The position numbers and the translations under genes are program-made. Positions 1-10,203 of a stretch of 64,000 nt of DNA are shown piece after piece. The stretch's first letter is position 1; each line of letters starts with the position of its first letter. Source of the DNA: an uncultured Alphaproteobacteria bacterium (lineage in GTDB: Bacteria; Pseudomonadota; Alphaproteobacteria; HIMB59; GCA-002718135). The notes under the pieces are model-generated. The model did no database searches. It saw only the letters and a list, made by a program, of their open reading frames with translations, and was not told where the DNA came from. The stretch covers positions 1-64,000 of the forward strand of contig CACJWQ010000004.1 of the NCBI GenBank assembly GCA_902597015.1, written 5' to 3'.

Positions 1-2156
1 CACCACTAACAATTAAATTTTTATATGCTGTATCAATAGAGCACCCAGCCATATCATAAGGATTTGTTTCGGCGTACTGAGGATATGCAGCTTGAGAAAG
101 AGCTATTGATTTTTCATCATCAAATAGAGGTTTAATGGCAGTAGCATTTCCAAAAACTCTGCCTTCGCCTTGTAATGGTTTTATAATAGAGGTAGATTGT
201 ACTTCGTGATCATATTGCGTGGCTATAAATTCTTTTGATACAATATTTGGACTAGAGATAAGTTTATGTAGCTTATCTATCAAAGAACTTTTCTTAATTA
301 TTTTTTTCTTTTCTTTTTTAATTTTTGGAAAAGATGTTTTTAAATTTAATTTTGGATAACCTTCATGAAGAAATTCCATATCTAAATTGAGAATTTCAGT
401 TTTATTGTATTTTACTATGGCTTTTTCTTTTTTAATAAACTTACCAATTATTGTTGCTTCCACACCTCTTGCATTAAATCTCTTTATAACTTTTTTTACG
501 TTCGCTTGAGGTACTGCTAGTGTCATTCTTTCTTGCGATTCAGAAACCCAAATCTCCCAAGGATACAATCCATTATATTTGAGAGGAACTTTTTCAAGAT
601 TAACTATAAAACCGCCACTCTCTTTTGCCATTTCTCCAATTGATGATGATAATCCTCCAGCTCCATTATCTGTTATGCTCGAGTAAAGATTTTCATCACG
701 CAATTCTCTAATGATGACATCAGACATTTTCTTTTGTGTTATAGGATCACCAATTTGTACTGCAGAGACTGGACTATTAGGATCTAATTCCTCCGATGAA
801 AATGTTGCACCGTGAATACCATCTTTTCCTACTCTGCCTCCAGCCATTAGTATGATATCCCCTGGATTAGCTTTCTTCTTATGCGATAATTTTCCTTTAA
901 TTTTTTTTGGAATAATCCCAACTGTTCCACAAAATACAAGAGGCTTTCCTGCAAACCGGTCATCAAAATATACATTACCTTGAGGAGTAGGAATACCTGA
1001 ACAATTTCCCCCAACTCTAACACCACTGATAATACCCTTAGCAATAAAATTTGCTGGAAGCATTGGATCCTTATTATTTTTTTGACGATACAATTGATAA
1101 TTTTTATTCGGGTTTGCTAAATAATATGCATACGTATTTGCTATAGGTTTTGCCCCTTTTCCAAATCCAAGACAATCCCTATTAACACCAACAATTCCAG
1201 TGATTGCACCACCAAATGGATCTAAGGCTGAAGGTGTATTATGTGTTTCAACTTTATGACAAATAATCCAATCTTTATTAAATTCTATTCCACCTGCATT
1301 ATCTGTAAAAAGAGAAACACAAAAATTATCTTTTCTTAATTGAATAATTTTTTCAGTAGCGCCTTTAATGTATTTTTTAAATATACCTTCTTGAATATCA
1401 TCAATCTTAGCTGAAAATATTTTGTGTTTACAGTGCTCGGACCACGTCTGTGCTAATGTTTCAATTTCTACATCTGTTGGTTTACGTTTTATAGTGGAAA
1501 AATAATTTCTTATGACTTTTAAAGATTCTAGATCTAAGCCAAGTGTTCCTCTTCTAGATTTATCATTTTCTTCAATACCAAGTTTACCAATAAGACTGAG
1601 TTGATGATCAGAAATATCTAAATTAATTTCTTTTTTACTATATTTTTTTTTCGGTAATTTTACCTTTTCTATTTTAAATTGATTTTTTTTAAAATTATTT
1701 AAATATTGTTTAAATGGATAAATCTTAATTGTTTGAATTAAGGGATTTGCTTCATTTTTAGATATTTTTGTAATATCTTCTTTTCTTCCTTTTATTAAAA
1801 TAATTTTTGTTGAACCAAGTTCAAAGCTTTTAAAACTACTTTTAAGATTATCTTTGATTACCTCTTTTACAGTTGTAGCAATATTATCAGTTACACCTGG
1901 TAAAAATTTTATTTCTACAACCCAGTTAAAATTACTATAACTAGATAAAACCTTTTTTACATTTTTTTTTGTTAATATTGTTTGAGAAACGTCATTAGAA
2001 ATAAGTTTACTTATTTTAGTAAACTTTTGATCATCAAGATTTCTCGAAAAGAAATATCCATCTATAATTTTGATGGATTTATTATTGTGTTCTTTTTGTA
2101 GTGAACTTTCTTTCCCTGTCTTCTCAATGGAGAGAATTTGAATTGTATTTGTCATT
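1..2156 (-). CDS. purL: Phosphoribosylformylglycinamidine synthase with PurS-like N-terminus (partial)
   Basis: Reading leftward from the ATG at 2156 there is an open frame of 718 codons that runs off the window edge, so the C-terminus is missing. The enzyme converts FGAR to FGAM with ATP and glutamine-derived ammonia (purine step 4). Family motifs are visible: SRRGTLGLDLE near residue 198, WSEHCKHK near 239, CHKVETHNTPSALDPFGG near 296 and GGRVGKDGIHGATFSS near 438. About 195 residues precede the usual small-PurL start, which fits a fused PurS-like domain (inferred from length and position, not a clear motif). Whether a PurQ glutaminase domain follows cannot be seen. The gene is divergent from purM across a 72-base gap. 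Confidence 0.93.
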
Positions 2157-2162
2157 ATGAGT

Positions 2163-2212
2163 ACGAATCAACTTAATTTACTATATTAATAGTTTACTCG
2201 TTAACGATTCGT
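2163..2212. promoter_or_regulatory. Divergent purL/purM control region with inverted GANTC boxes
   Basis: The 72-base gap between the purL and purM starts must hold both promoters. It contains a perfect 7-base inverted repeat, ACGAATC at 2163-2169 and GATTCGT at 2206-2212, each including a GANTC site (the CcrM target), and a CGTTAACG palindrome at 2199-2206. A regulator site is possible but does not resemble the enterobacterial PurR box. GANTC is common in AT-rich DNA, so the methylation link is weak. Confidence 0.35.
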
Positions 2213-2228
2213 TTAAAACTAATTAAAT

Positions 2229-3263
2229 ATGACAACATATAAAGAAGCAGGTGTTGATATAGAAAATACAGATGCCCTTGTTGAAGATATTTCTGAGCTA
2301 AGCAAATCAACAAACAGAAACGGAAATTTTGATAAAATTGGCGGATTTGGTGGCATTTTTGATCTTAAAAATTGTGGATATGAAGATCCTTTATTGGTCT
2401 CTGGCACAGATGGCATAGGGACAAAAATATTACTAGGGATTGAAACTGACATTTTAGATGGTTTGGGTCATGATCTGGTTGGTATGTGCCTTAATGATAT
2501 CCTTTGCCATGGGGCAGAGCCACTATTTTTTTTAGATTACTATGCTTCTTCCAAGATTGATAAAAATTCTTTTTTAAAAATTATGAAAAGCATCACTGAA
2601 GCTTGTAAGATAAATAATTGTTCTCTTATTGGTGGTGAAACAGCAGAGATGCCTGGGCTCTATAAAAAAGATGATTTTGATTTTGCTGGATTTTGTGTTG
2701 GTGCAGTGGAGAGAAAAAAAATTCTACCTAAAAGAGATGTCATGAAAGAAGATGATCTTCTATATGGGATTAGATCTTCGGGTTTTCACTCAAATGGATA
2801 TTCTCTCATTAGAAAGGTTTTAAAAGATAAAAATATAGATCTACAAAAAAAAACAGAATTTAAATCATCTTACGAAACAAATGCAGCAGCCTTAATGGCT
2901 CCAACAAAATTATATTTTCCTTTTTTAAAAAAAATTTTAACAAGAAATCTTATCAACGGTATTTCGCATATTACAGGTGGAGGTATTGTTGGTAATGCAC
3001 CAAGAATGCTATCTGAAAATTTATCAGCAAGGATTGATAAAAAATTTATTTGTGATGATGAAATTTTCCAATGGTTTCAAAGTTTAGCTAACATTTCAGA
3101 CGAAGAAATGTTGAAGACCTTTAATTGTGGATTAGGTTTGATAATGACTATTTCAAAAAATAATTACAAAGAATTTGAACAATTAATAAAAGATGAAAAT
3201 TTAGATATTTTTGAAATTGGGAAAATAGAAGTTAACAAATCATCAAGGTGCATAATTAGTTGA
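2229..3263 (+). CDS. purM: Phosphoribosylformylglycinamidine cyclo-ligase (AIR synthetase)
   Basis: PurM closes the imidazole ring, turning FGAM into AIR with ATP (purine step 5); it is cytosolic. The 344-residue length is normal. The N-terminal half carries the ATP-binding glycine-rich stretch GGFGGIFDL (about 38-46) and GTDGIGTK (59-66); HDLVGMCLNDIL and GGETAEMPGLY are further family signatures, and HITGGGIVGNAPRML marks the C-terminal half. It is the first gene of the rightward purMNFDC run, and its stop overlaps the TTG start of purN by four bases, so translation is probably coupled. Confidence 0.97.
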   Translation: MTTYKEAGVDIENTDALVEDISELSKSTNRNGNFDKIGGFGGIFDLKNCGYEDPLLVSGTDGIGTKILLGIETDILDGLGHDLVGMCLNDILCHGAEPLFFLDYYASSKIDKNSFLKIMKSITEACKINNCSLIGGETAEMPGLYKKDDFDFAGFCVGAVERKKILPKRDVMKEDDLLYGIRSSGFHSNGYSLIRKVLKDKNIDLQKKTEFKSSYETNAAALMAPTKLYFPFLKKILTRNLINGISHITGGGIVGNAPRMLSENLSARIDKKFICDDEIFQWFQSLANISDEEMLKTFNCGLGLIMTISKNNYKEFEQLIKDENLDIFEIGKIEVNKSSRCIIS

Positions 3264-3829
3264 AAAAATTACAAGTTGCTATTTTCATATCGGGAAGAGG
3301 TTCCAATTTAGAATCACTAATACAATCATCATTGAAAAAACAAAGTTTAGTAGAGGTTCAATTAGTCGTCTCTAATAACTCCAAAGCAAAAGGTTTAACT
3401 ATTGCCAAAAAAAATAAAATTTCATTCATACATTTTATTCCAAGAAAAAATTTCGAAAACAAAGTCATGAAGTATCTAAAAAATATAGATATCATTTGTT
3501 TGGCTGGTTTTATGCAAGTTTTAGACTCAAAATTTGTAAGGCAGTGGCGATCGCGATTAATCAATATTCATCCATCTTATCTTCCAGATTTCAAAGGCTT
3601 AAATGCTCAGGATCAGGCCATAAAGGCTAAAGCAAGCTATTCTGGTTGTAGTGTTCATTACGTTAGCGCTAAAATTGACTCTGGAAAGATTATATTGCAA
3701 AAAAAAGTAAAGATTTTGAAGAAAGATAATACCGAATCACTCTCAAAGAAAATATTGATAGAAGAGCATAAGGTTTATCCAAGAGCATTACAGATGGTTG
3801 CAAAAACACTTTTAACAAGACAACAGTAA
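3260..3829 (+). CDS. purN: Phosphoribosylglycinamide formyltransferase
   Basis: PurN transfers a formyl group from 10-formyl-tetrahydrofolate to GAR, giving FGAR (purine step 3). The 189-residue protein shows the phosphate-binding ISGRGSNLESL (10-20) and the catalytic triad of the family: Asn102 and His104 in NIHPSYLP, and Asp140 in KIDSG. The start is a TTG overlapping the purM stop as TTGA; no better ATG lies upstream of the conserved N-terminal strand. It depends on folate one-carbon units, linking it to the demethylation genes at the right end of the window (inference). Confidence 0.96.
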   Translation: MKKLQVAIFISGRGSNLESLIQSSLKKQSLVEVQLVVSNNSKAKGLTIAKKNKISFIHFIPRKNFENKVMKYLKNIDIICLAGFMQVLDSKFVRQWRSRLINIHPSYLPDFKGLNAQDQAIKAKASYSGCSVHYVSAKIDSGKIILQKKVKILKKDNTESLSKKILIEEHKVYPRALQMVAKTLLTRQQ

Positions 3830-3830
3830 G

Positions 3831-5318
3831 ATGAAAAATCGACAAAATTTCTTAAAAAAATTCGAGGTAAGGCAATCTCATGTTCCCAGATTTAATGAGG
3901 AGTGTGGTGTTTTTGGAATAAGTGGAACCAAAGATGCTGCAGCCTTAACAGCTCTTGGTTTGCATGCGTTGCAACATCGTGGTCAAGAAGGTTGTGGAAT
4001 TGTAAGTTATGATGGCAACTCCTATCACTCAGAAAGAAAATTTGGATTGGTTGGCGATAATTTTACGAAGAAACACTCATTAGATAAGTTAAAGGGAAAA
4101 ATTGCGATAGGACACAATCGCTATTCAACAACGGGTGGTGAAACAATAAGGAATATACAACCTTTTTATGCTGACCTTCATGGTGGAGCTATTAGTATTG
4201 CTCATAATGGTAATTTAACTAATGCACTCCTTTTAAGAGAGCAAATGGTACGCGAAGGTGCAATATTTCAAACAACATCAGATACTGAAACAATTGTACA
4301 ACTTGTAGCTCGTTCAAAAAAGAAAGATATTTTAAATAAAATTATTGATGCTTTAATGCAAATTCAAGGTGGTTATGCTTTATCAATTATTGCTAATGGT
4401 ACGTTGATAGGTGCAAGAGATCCATTAGGTATTCGACCACTTGTTTTAGGTAAATTTAAAAATGCATTTATCCTTGCCTCTGAAACTTGTGCTCTAGACA
4501 TTATAGGTGCAAAATTTATCCGTGAAATTGAAAATGGAGAAGTTGTAGTTATAAAAGATAATAAAGTTGAAAGCAGAAGGCCTTTTCCAAAAAAACAAAT
4601 TAAACCATGTGTATTTGAATATATTTATTTTTCACGACCAGACAGTATTTTAAAAAATAAAACCGCCTATGAATATAGAAAAAATTTAGGTACATATTTA
4701 GCAAAAGAAACCGATATAAAACCTGATGTAGTCGTACCAGTTCCAGACTCTGGTGTTCCTGCTGCGCTTGGTTTTAGTCAAGAGTCTGGTATTCCTTTTG
4801 AGTTAGGATTAATACGAAATCATTATGTGGGGAGGACATTTATTGAGCCAACTCAGCAAATTAGAAGTTTAGGTGTAAAGTTAAAACTAAATCCTAACCA
4901 AAGTTCTATTAAAAAAAAGAAAGTTGTTTTAATTGACGACTCATTGGTTCGAGGAACAACATCTACTAAGATAATAAAAATGCTTTATGATTTTGGTGCA
5001 AAAGAAGTCCATATGCGTATTGCTTCACCTGCAATTAAATATCCTGATTTTTATGGGGTTGATACTCCGACCCAAGAAGAATTATTAGCTGCAAACAAAA
5101 ATTTAGAGGAAATGTGTAAATATATTGGAGCTAAATCATTAAAATTTTTATCATTAGATGGTCTGTATCAAGCTCTTGGTTATGATGAGAGAGATAATGA
5201 TAATCCTCAATTTACTGATCATTATTTTACAGGAGAGTATCCAGTCAGACCTTTAGATTACTTGAATGACGAAAGCTTAAAAAAACTATCATTTTTAAGT
5301 CTTGCTTCAAATAATTAA
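3831..5318 (+). CDS. purF: Amidophosphoribosyltransferase
   Basis: PurF commits PRPP to purine synthesis by making phosphoribosylamine from PRPP and glutamine (step 1). The 495-residue protein has an N-terminal nucleophile glutaminase domain: the catalytic Cys25 in ECGVFGI follows a 24-residue propeptide that must be cleaved. HRGQEGCGI and GHNRYSTTG follow. The PRPP loop VVLIDDSLVRGTTS lies near residue 364. Unlike Bacillus PurF there is no obvious iron-sulfur cysteine set. The gene starts one base after the purN stop, within the same operon. Confidence 0.97.
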   Translation: MKNRQNFLKKFEVRQSHVPRFNEECGVFGISGTKDAAALTALGLHALQHRGQEGCGIVSYDGNSYHSERKFGLVGDNFTKKHSLDKLKGKIAIGHNRYSTTGGETIRNIQPFYADLHGGAISIAHNGNLTNALLLREQMVREGAIFQTTSDTETIVQLVARSKKKDILNKIIDALMQIQGGYALSIIANGTLIGARDPLGIRPLVLGKFKNAFILASETCALDIIGAKFIREIENGEVVVIKDNKVESRRPFPKKQIKPCVFEYIYFSRPDSILKNKTAYEYRKNLGTYLAKETDIKPDVVVPVPDSGVPAALGFSQESGIPFELGLIRNHYVGRTFIEPTQQIRSLGVKLKLNPNQSSIKKKKVVLIDDSLVRGTTSTKIIKMLYDFGAKEVHMRIASPAIKYPDFYGVDTPTQEELLAANKNLEEMCKYIGAKSLKFLSLDGLYQALGYDERDNDNPQFTDHYFTGEYPVRPLDYLNDESLKKLSFLSLASNN

Positions 5319-5338
5319 TTAATGAATTATTTTTTTTC

Positions 5339-6616
5339 ATGAACGTTCTTGTCATTGGTAATGGTGGAAGAGAACACGCATTATGTTATGGTATAAAACA
5401 ATCTCCTAATTGTTCTAATTTATATTGCATTCCTGGAAGTGATAGTATCAGTGAAATTGCTTCTTCGATTATCACAGATGTTAATGATCATGATGCTATT
5501 CTTCAATTTTGTCTAGAAAGTAAAATTGATCTTGTGGTGATAGGTCCAGAACTTCCTTTAACTAAAGGATTATCCAACCTTTTAATGAACAATGCTATAT
5601 TAGTTTTTGGTCCTGATCAGATGGGAGCTGAGCTAGAAAAATCAAAAAAGTTTACAAAAGATATTTGTAAAAAATTAAATATAGCAACAGCTGCTTATGA
5701 TGTATTTGACAACTATGATGACGCCTTCATTTTTTGTCAAAACCAATCCTATCCTCTTGTTATTAAAGCTGATGGCTTAGCAGCAGGAAAAGGAGTTATT
5801 ATTTGTCAAACAATGGAAGATGCAAAAGATGCGCTGATCAAATGTTTTAAAGATAATTCTTTTGGTGATGCTGGTTCAGTTGTTGTTATTGAAGAATTTT
5901 TAGTTGGTGAAGAGGTAAGCCTATTTTCACTTGTTGATAAAAATGGATTTGTGTTGCCACTTACAACAGCACAAGATCATAAAAAAATCTTAGAAGGAGA
6001 AAAAGGGTTAAACACTGGTGGTATGGGAGCCTACACACCTGTTCCTTCTATTTCATCAAATAAAATGAATGAATTATCCAAAACATTTGTTGAGCCTATT
6101 GTTCAACATCTTGCTGAACAAGGCATCAACTATCAAGGAATGTTTTATGCAGGATTAATTCTAACAGACAAGGGTCCAAATTTACTCGAAATTAATGTTC
6201 GTTTTGGCGATCCAGAAACACAAGCAATTATTCCACTATTAGAAACAGATTTATTAGAACTCCTTCATGCATCAGCGATAGGCACCTTAAATGAAATAAA
6301 AAAAATTAAGTGGAAAAATGATTACGCCATGACAGTAGTAATGGCTGCTCATGGCTATCCTGAGGATTATAAAAAATTAACACCAATTAATAATTTGGAG
6401 AATCTTACTTTTACATCAGATGACTATCTATTTCATGCAGGAACAATGCTTAGAGAAAACAAATGGCTCTCTAATGGTGGGCGTGTATTAAATATCTCTA
6501 ATACGGGCAAGGATTTAAAAACTATTAGAGAAAATATTCACAATATAATCAATCAAATTAATTGGGATGAGGGATATTATCGAAAAGATATTGGTTGGAG
6601 ATATATTGATGAGTAA
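5339..6616 (+). CDS. purD: Phosphoribosylamine-glycine ligase (GAR synthetase)
   Basis: PurD joins phosphoribosylamine and glycine with ATP (step 2). The 425-residue protein opens with the PurD signature VIGNGGREHALCYG (5-18), then VVIGPELPL, and an ATP-grasp domain with KADGLAAGKGV and LLEINVRFGDPETQ carrying metal-binding Glu and Asn. Length is normal. A 20-base T-rich gap separates it from purF; its last eight bases overlap the purC start. Confidence 0.97.
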   Translation: MNVLVIGNGGREHALCYGIKQSPNCSNLYCIPGSDSISEIASSIITDVNDHDAILQFCLESKIDLVVIGPELPLTKGLSNLLMNNAILVFGPDQMGAELEKSKKFTKDICKKLNIATAAYDVFDNYDDAFIFCQNQSYPLVIKADGLAAGKGVIICQTMEDAKDALIKCFKDNSFGDAGSVVVIEEFLVGEEVSLFSLVDKNGFVLPLTTAQDHKKILEGEKGLNTGGMGAYTPVPSISSNKMNELSKTFVEPIVQHLAEQGINYQGMFYAGLILTDKGPNLLEINVRFGDPETQAIIPLLETDLLELLHASAIGTLNEIKKIKWKNDYAMTVVMAAHGYPEDYKKLTPINNLENLTFTSDDYLFHAGTMLRENKWLSNGGRVLNISNTGKDLKTIRENIHNIINQINWDEGYYRKDIGWRYIDE

Positions 6617-7505
6617 TTCTTTTTTAGTTGAAGGAAAAACAAAAATTATTGAGAAAACAAATGATCAAAATATCATTAGAATTGTAACAAAAGATTTTTT
6701 AACAGGTGGGGATGCAGCGAAGAAAGAGGAAATTAAAGATATTGGAATACAAAAGACAAAACAAACAAGTAATGTGTTTAGTATGCTAAGCAAGGCAGGT
6801 ATTGCAACATCATTTATTGAACAAGATTCACCAAACAGTCTTTTAAGTTACAACTGCAATATGCTTCCTTTAGAATTTGTAGTTAGACGCTATGCATGGG
6901 GAAGTTATTTAAGTAGAAACACTCAATTTGAAAAAGATAAAAGCAATCCTCATCAATTTGAAAACTTAGTTTGGGAAATATTTCATAAACAAGCGGTTGT
7001 TATCGCTCCTCATGTTGCAGAACCTGTTCAAATGGATGAGAGTGAAGCGAGAAGACAATTTTTAAAAGATGGAAAATGGGAAGAGGGTGTATTTACGGAT
7101 CCTTTAGTAAAAACTGGAGAAGAGTGGGAGTTATTTTCTGCCAAACAGCCTATAACAAGCAAAAGCTTGATGAAAACCAAAAAATTATTGTCTGATCAAG
7201 AATTAGAAATAGCTATTAACAAAATTATTCTTCCAAGTTTTGAGCTTATTGAAGACAAATGGAAAACTATTAAGACAATTGATGGTCCTATACATTTAGT
7301 TGATATTAAGTTTGAGCTTGGTTTTAAAGTATCGGATAATTCGTTAGTTTTATCTGATGTCGTTGATAATGATAGTTGGCGAATATGGCCTGGAGGTGAT
7401 CCAACTAAACAATTAGATAAACAATCTTTTCGTGAAGGAGAAGATTTAGTAAATGTTGCCAATAAGTATCAATTAGTAACGCAGTTAACTGATCAATTTA
7501 ATTAA
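6609..7505 (+). CDS. purC: Phosphoribosylaminoimidazole-succinocarboxamide synthase
   Basis: PurC makes SAICAR from CAIR, aspartate and ATP (step 7). I choose the ATG at 6609, giving MSNSFLVEGKTK and a typical ATGAGTAA overlap with the purD stop; an upstream in-frame ATG at 6567 would add 14 unconserved residues and overlap purD by 50 bases. Motifs include GKTKIIEKT (9-17), LEFVVRRYAWGSYL, and LVDIKFELGF. At 298 residues it is longer than the E. coli enzyme (about 237), with an insertion around MDESEARRQFLKDGKWEEG; a longer PurC subtype is likely. Confidence 0.95.
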   Translation: MSNSFLVEGKTKIIEKTNDQNIIRIVTKDFLTGGDAAKKEEIKDIGIQKTKQTSNVFSMLSKAGIATSFIEQDSPNSLLSYNCNMLPLEFVVRRYAWGSYLSRNTQFEKDKSNPHQFENLVWEIFHKQAVVIAPHVAEPVQMDESEARRQFLKDGKWEEGVFTDPLVKTGEEWELFSAKQPITSKSLMKTKKLLSDQELEIAINKIILPSFELIEDKWKTIKTIDGPIHLVDIKFELGFKVSDNSLVLSDVVDNDSWRIWPGGDPTKQLDKQSFREGEDLVNVANKYQLVTQLTDQFN

Positions 7506-7515
7506 AGTTAATAAT

Positions 7516-8559
7516 TTATTTTTCTATAATCGTTAAATGACCCATTTTTCTTTTTTGTTTAATTTCTGTTTTTAAATAATCATAAAAAAATTCGTTATCC
7601 TTAAATGTTTTATTTCGATAAGGTGTTATCTCATCACCAATTAAATTAATCATTTTGGCATTATATAATTTTTTTGATTCAATCTTTTCTAAGCCACATA
7701 CTGCTCGTACATGATTTTCAAATTGGCTAATATTATGAGAGTTCATTGTCAGATGCCCAGAATTATGAACACGAGGGGCAATTTCGTTAGCATATAAATT
7801 ATCATCAGTATCAATAAAAAATTCTACACATAATGTTCCAATATAATCTAGTTTTTCTACAACGTGCTTTGCCCATCCAATTGATTTTTTTTGTATGTTA
7901 TCAGAAATATCACTTGGTATTGTTGAATATTTTAAAATTTGTTCTTCATGAACATTTTCAATAGGTTCATAGATCTCATAACTATTTTGATCATAACGAG
8001 TAATTACTACTGAAATTTCTTTTTTAAGATGAATGAGTTTTTCTAAAATATATTCTTTTGTAAAATCAATTTCGTTTGTAATATCATCTATAGTATGTAA
8101 TTTATATTGACCCTTGCCATCGTATCCTAATGTCGTTGTTTTTAACAAACCAGGAAGCAAGTCTACATTTTCACTCAAATCCTTTTCATTTTTGACAGTT
8201 ACATATTTTGTTGTTGTTATATTATTATCATTGAGAAATTTTTTTTCTGTTTCCCGGTGTTGAATGAGTCGATTAATTTCTGGTTTAGGTAAAACTTGTT
8301 TCTTTTCATTAATCTTTTTTAGTATTGCGAAGGGAATATTTTCAAATTCATATGTAACAAGATCAACTGCATTAATAAAATTATTTATTGTTGTATCATC
8401 ATCATACTGACCAAAAATAAATTTAGTCGCAAAGTGTTTACCGGGTGCATCAGGATCATCACTTAATATGACGGTTTGTATATCTATTTTTTTTGCTGCA
8501 TCTGCTAAAAGACTTCCTAATTGTCCACCACCGATAATGCCAAGTGTGGGTGTATTCAT
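7516..8559 (-). CDS. purK: N5-carboxyaminoimidazole ribonucleotide synthase
   Basis: PurK uses ATP and bicarbonate to convert AIR to N5-CAIR, the substrate of PurE. The 347-residue ATP-grasp protein begins with the PurK hallmark GIIGGGQLG (7-15), continues with TYEFENIPF, LKTTTLGYDGKGQ and ends its core with NEIAPRVHNSGHLT. It lies three bases downstream of purE and converges on purC with a 10-base gap that holds no terminator hairpin. Confidence 0.96.
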   Translation of the reverse strand: MNTPTLGIIGGGQLGSLLADAAKKIDIQTVILSDDPDAPGKHFATKFIFGQYDDDTTINNFINAVDLVTYEFENIPFAILKKINEKKQVLPKPEINRLIQHRETEKKFLNDNNITTTKYVTVKNEKDLSENVDLLPGLLKTTTLGYDGKGQYKLHTIDDITNEIDFTKEYILEKLIHLKKEISVVITRYDQNSYEIYEPIENVHEEQILKYSTIPSDISDNIQKKSIGWAKHVVEKLDYIGTLCVEFFIDTDDNLYANEIAPRVHNSGHLTMNSHNISQFENHVRAVCGLEKIESKKLYNAKMINLIGDEITPYRNKTFKDNEFFYDYLKTEIKQKRKMGHLTIIEK

Positions 8560-8562
8560 GAC

Positions 8563-9054
8563 TTATGGTTTTTGTTTAACAGCTTTTGATTGTTTAGTTC
8601 GATAATTTTTTAAATTTTTCTTAATTTCTTTATTAGTAAGAGCAATAATGGAAGCTGCATATAAACCAGCATTCATTGCTCCATCTTCACCAATTGCAAC
8701 ACTACCAACAGGGATACCTTTTGGCATTTGTACTATAGATAACAAACTATCCAATCCCTTTAATTTACGACTTTCCACTGGTACACCGATAACAGGTATA
8801 GTTGTTAATGATGCAATCATTCCTGGTAAATGTGCAGAGCCTCCTGCACCAGCAATAATGACAGAAATATTATTATTTTCAGCTGCTTTGGCAAATTTAA
8901 ACATTCTCTCTGGTGTACGGTGTGCAGAAACAATTTTGGTTTCAAATTTAACTTTCAGTAATCTTAAAATTTTTTCACAATTTTTCATGGTAGCATAATC
9001 AGACTTACTTCCCATCACAATTGCTACCTTATGTTTTGTTGATGTTGAGGCCAT
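8563..9054 (-). CDS. purE: N5-carboxyaminoimidazole ribonucleotide mutase
   Basis: PurE moves the carboxyl group of N5-CAIR to give CAIR (step 6 together with PurK). The 163-residue class I protein shows [10 protein letters not shown] (14-23), catalytic His45 in SAHRTPERM, and [12 protein letters not shown], all typical. Transcribed leftward as guaB-purE-purK, with 42 bases between the guaB stop and this start. That gap has a short inverted repeat, GTATC and GATAC, too weak to call a terminator. Confidence 0.96.
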   Translation of the reverse strand: MASTSTKHKVAIVMGSKSDYATMKNCEKILRLLKVKFETKIVSAHRTPERMFKFAKAAENNNISVIIAGAGGSAHLPGMIASLTTIPVIGVPVESRKLKGLDSLLSIVQMPKGIPVGSVAIGEDGAMNAGLYAASIIALTNKEIKKNLKNYRTKQSKAVKQKP

Positions 9055-9096
9055 TTTTATTTTATTGTATCAATTCAATGATGATTCGATACATTA

Positions 9097-10203
9097 TTAC
9101 ATAATGACATCGTGGACATTACTTTCGCGGGCTCCTGCTTTAGAAATAAACACAAATTTACAATTGCCTTGCATTTTCTTAATCGTTTTATGACCAGTGT
9201 AACCCATGGAAGATCTTAAGCCACCAACAATTTGATACGCTACATCTTCTATTTTACCTTTATATGGAACCATCCCTTCAACACCTTCTGCCACTAATTT
9301 TTTGGCATTCTTTGTTTCTTCTTGGGAGTATCGATCAAAAGAACCTTTTTGCATTGCTCCTACTGAACCCATACCTCTATAGGATTTAAATTTTTTACCT
9401 TTAATCGTTAATAATTTTCCTGGTGATTCTTCAGTGCCAGCAAATAAAGACCCTATCATACACGCACTTGCACCGCCTGCTATAGCTTTTGCAATATCAC
9501 CTGATGTTTTTATTCCTCCATCTGCAATCACAGGAATTTTAAATTTTTTGGCAACTTGAAATGTTTCCATTACAGCGGAGAGTTGAGGAATACCAACACC
9601 AGTCACAACCCTTGTTGTACAAATTGATCCTGGTCCAATACCTACTTTAATAGCATCTACACCAGCACTAATTAAATCTGATGCAGCTTTTTTTGTAGCA
9701 ATGTTTCCAACTATGAGAGGTGTTTTCTTTAAAACCTTTTTTGCTTTTTCAATAAACTGTAAAGTTGTTTTCGTATGTGCATGAGCGACATCAATAAAGA
9801 CTATATCAACACCAAATTTTAATAATTCTAATAGTCGTAAGTATGCATTATTTTCAACACCAATTGCAGCGCCCACCGCAATCTTTCCATTAGAATTAAT
9901 TACAGCATTTTGAAATTTTTTAGCGTTAACTTTAAAGCTATGAACTTTTTTTACTTCGCTTGCTTGTTTATCAATTGGCATATTACGGTGAATAACACCT
10001 AGGCCACCATGTAGTGCGAGATTGATTGCCATTTTATTCTCTGTCACGGTATCCATAGCAGCGGAGAGTATGGGAATATGTAATTTGACTTTTCCAATGG
10101 TAATCGATGTATCTACATCTTTTGGTTTGATCTCCGAATACGCTGGTGAGAGCAGAACATCATCAAAAGTAACGGAATAATTGGTATTTATCTGGTAGGC
10201 CAT
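9097..10203 (-). CDS. guaB: Inosine-5'-monophosphate dehydrogenase lacking CBS domains
   Basis: GuaB oxidises IMP to XMP with NAD, the first step to GMP. I choose the ATG at 10203 ([18 protein letters not shown], 368 residues) over two adjacent upstream TTG codons. The barrel is complete: catalytic Cys near residue 195 in [28 protein letters not shown], and the flap with [10 protein letters not shown]. Between about residues 88 and 105 a short linker ([12 protein letters not shown]) replaces the roughly 120-residue tandem CBS module found in most bacterial IMPDHs (about 488 residues). This should remove nucleotide regulation by that module without affecting chemistry. Confidence 0.95.
   Translation of the reverse strand: MAYQINTNYSVTFDDVLLSPAYSEIKPKDVDTSITIGKVKLHIPILSAAMDTVTENKMAINLALHGGLGVIHRNMPIDKQASEVKKVHSFKVNAKKFQNAVINSNGKIAVGAAIGVENNAYLRLLELLKFGVDIVFIDVAHAHTKTTLQFIEKAKKVLKKTPLIVGNIATKKAASDLISAGVDAIKVGIGPGSICTTRVVTGVGIPQLSAVMETFQVAKKFKIPVIADGGIKTSGDIAKAIAGGASACMIGSLFAGTEESPGKLLTIKGKKFKSYRGMGSVGAMQKGSFDRYSQEETKNAKKLVAEGVEGMVPYKGKIEDVAYQIVGGLRSSMGYTGHKTIKKMQGNCKFVFISKAGARESNVHDVIM

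Noticed and set aside
6567..6608. Upstream start for purC
   Set aside because: It adds 14 unconserved residues inside purD; the ATG at 6609 matches the family N-terminus and gives an ATGAGTAA overlap.
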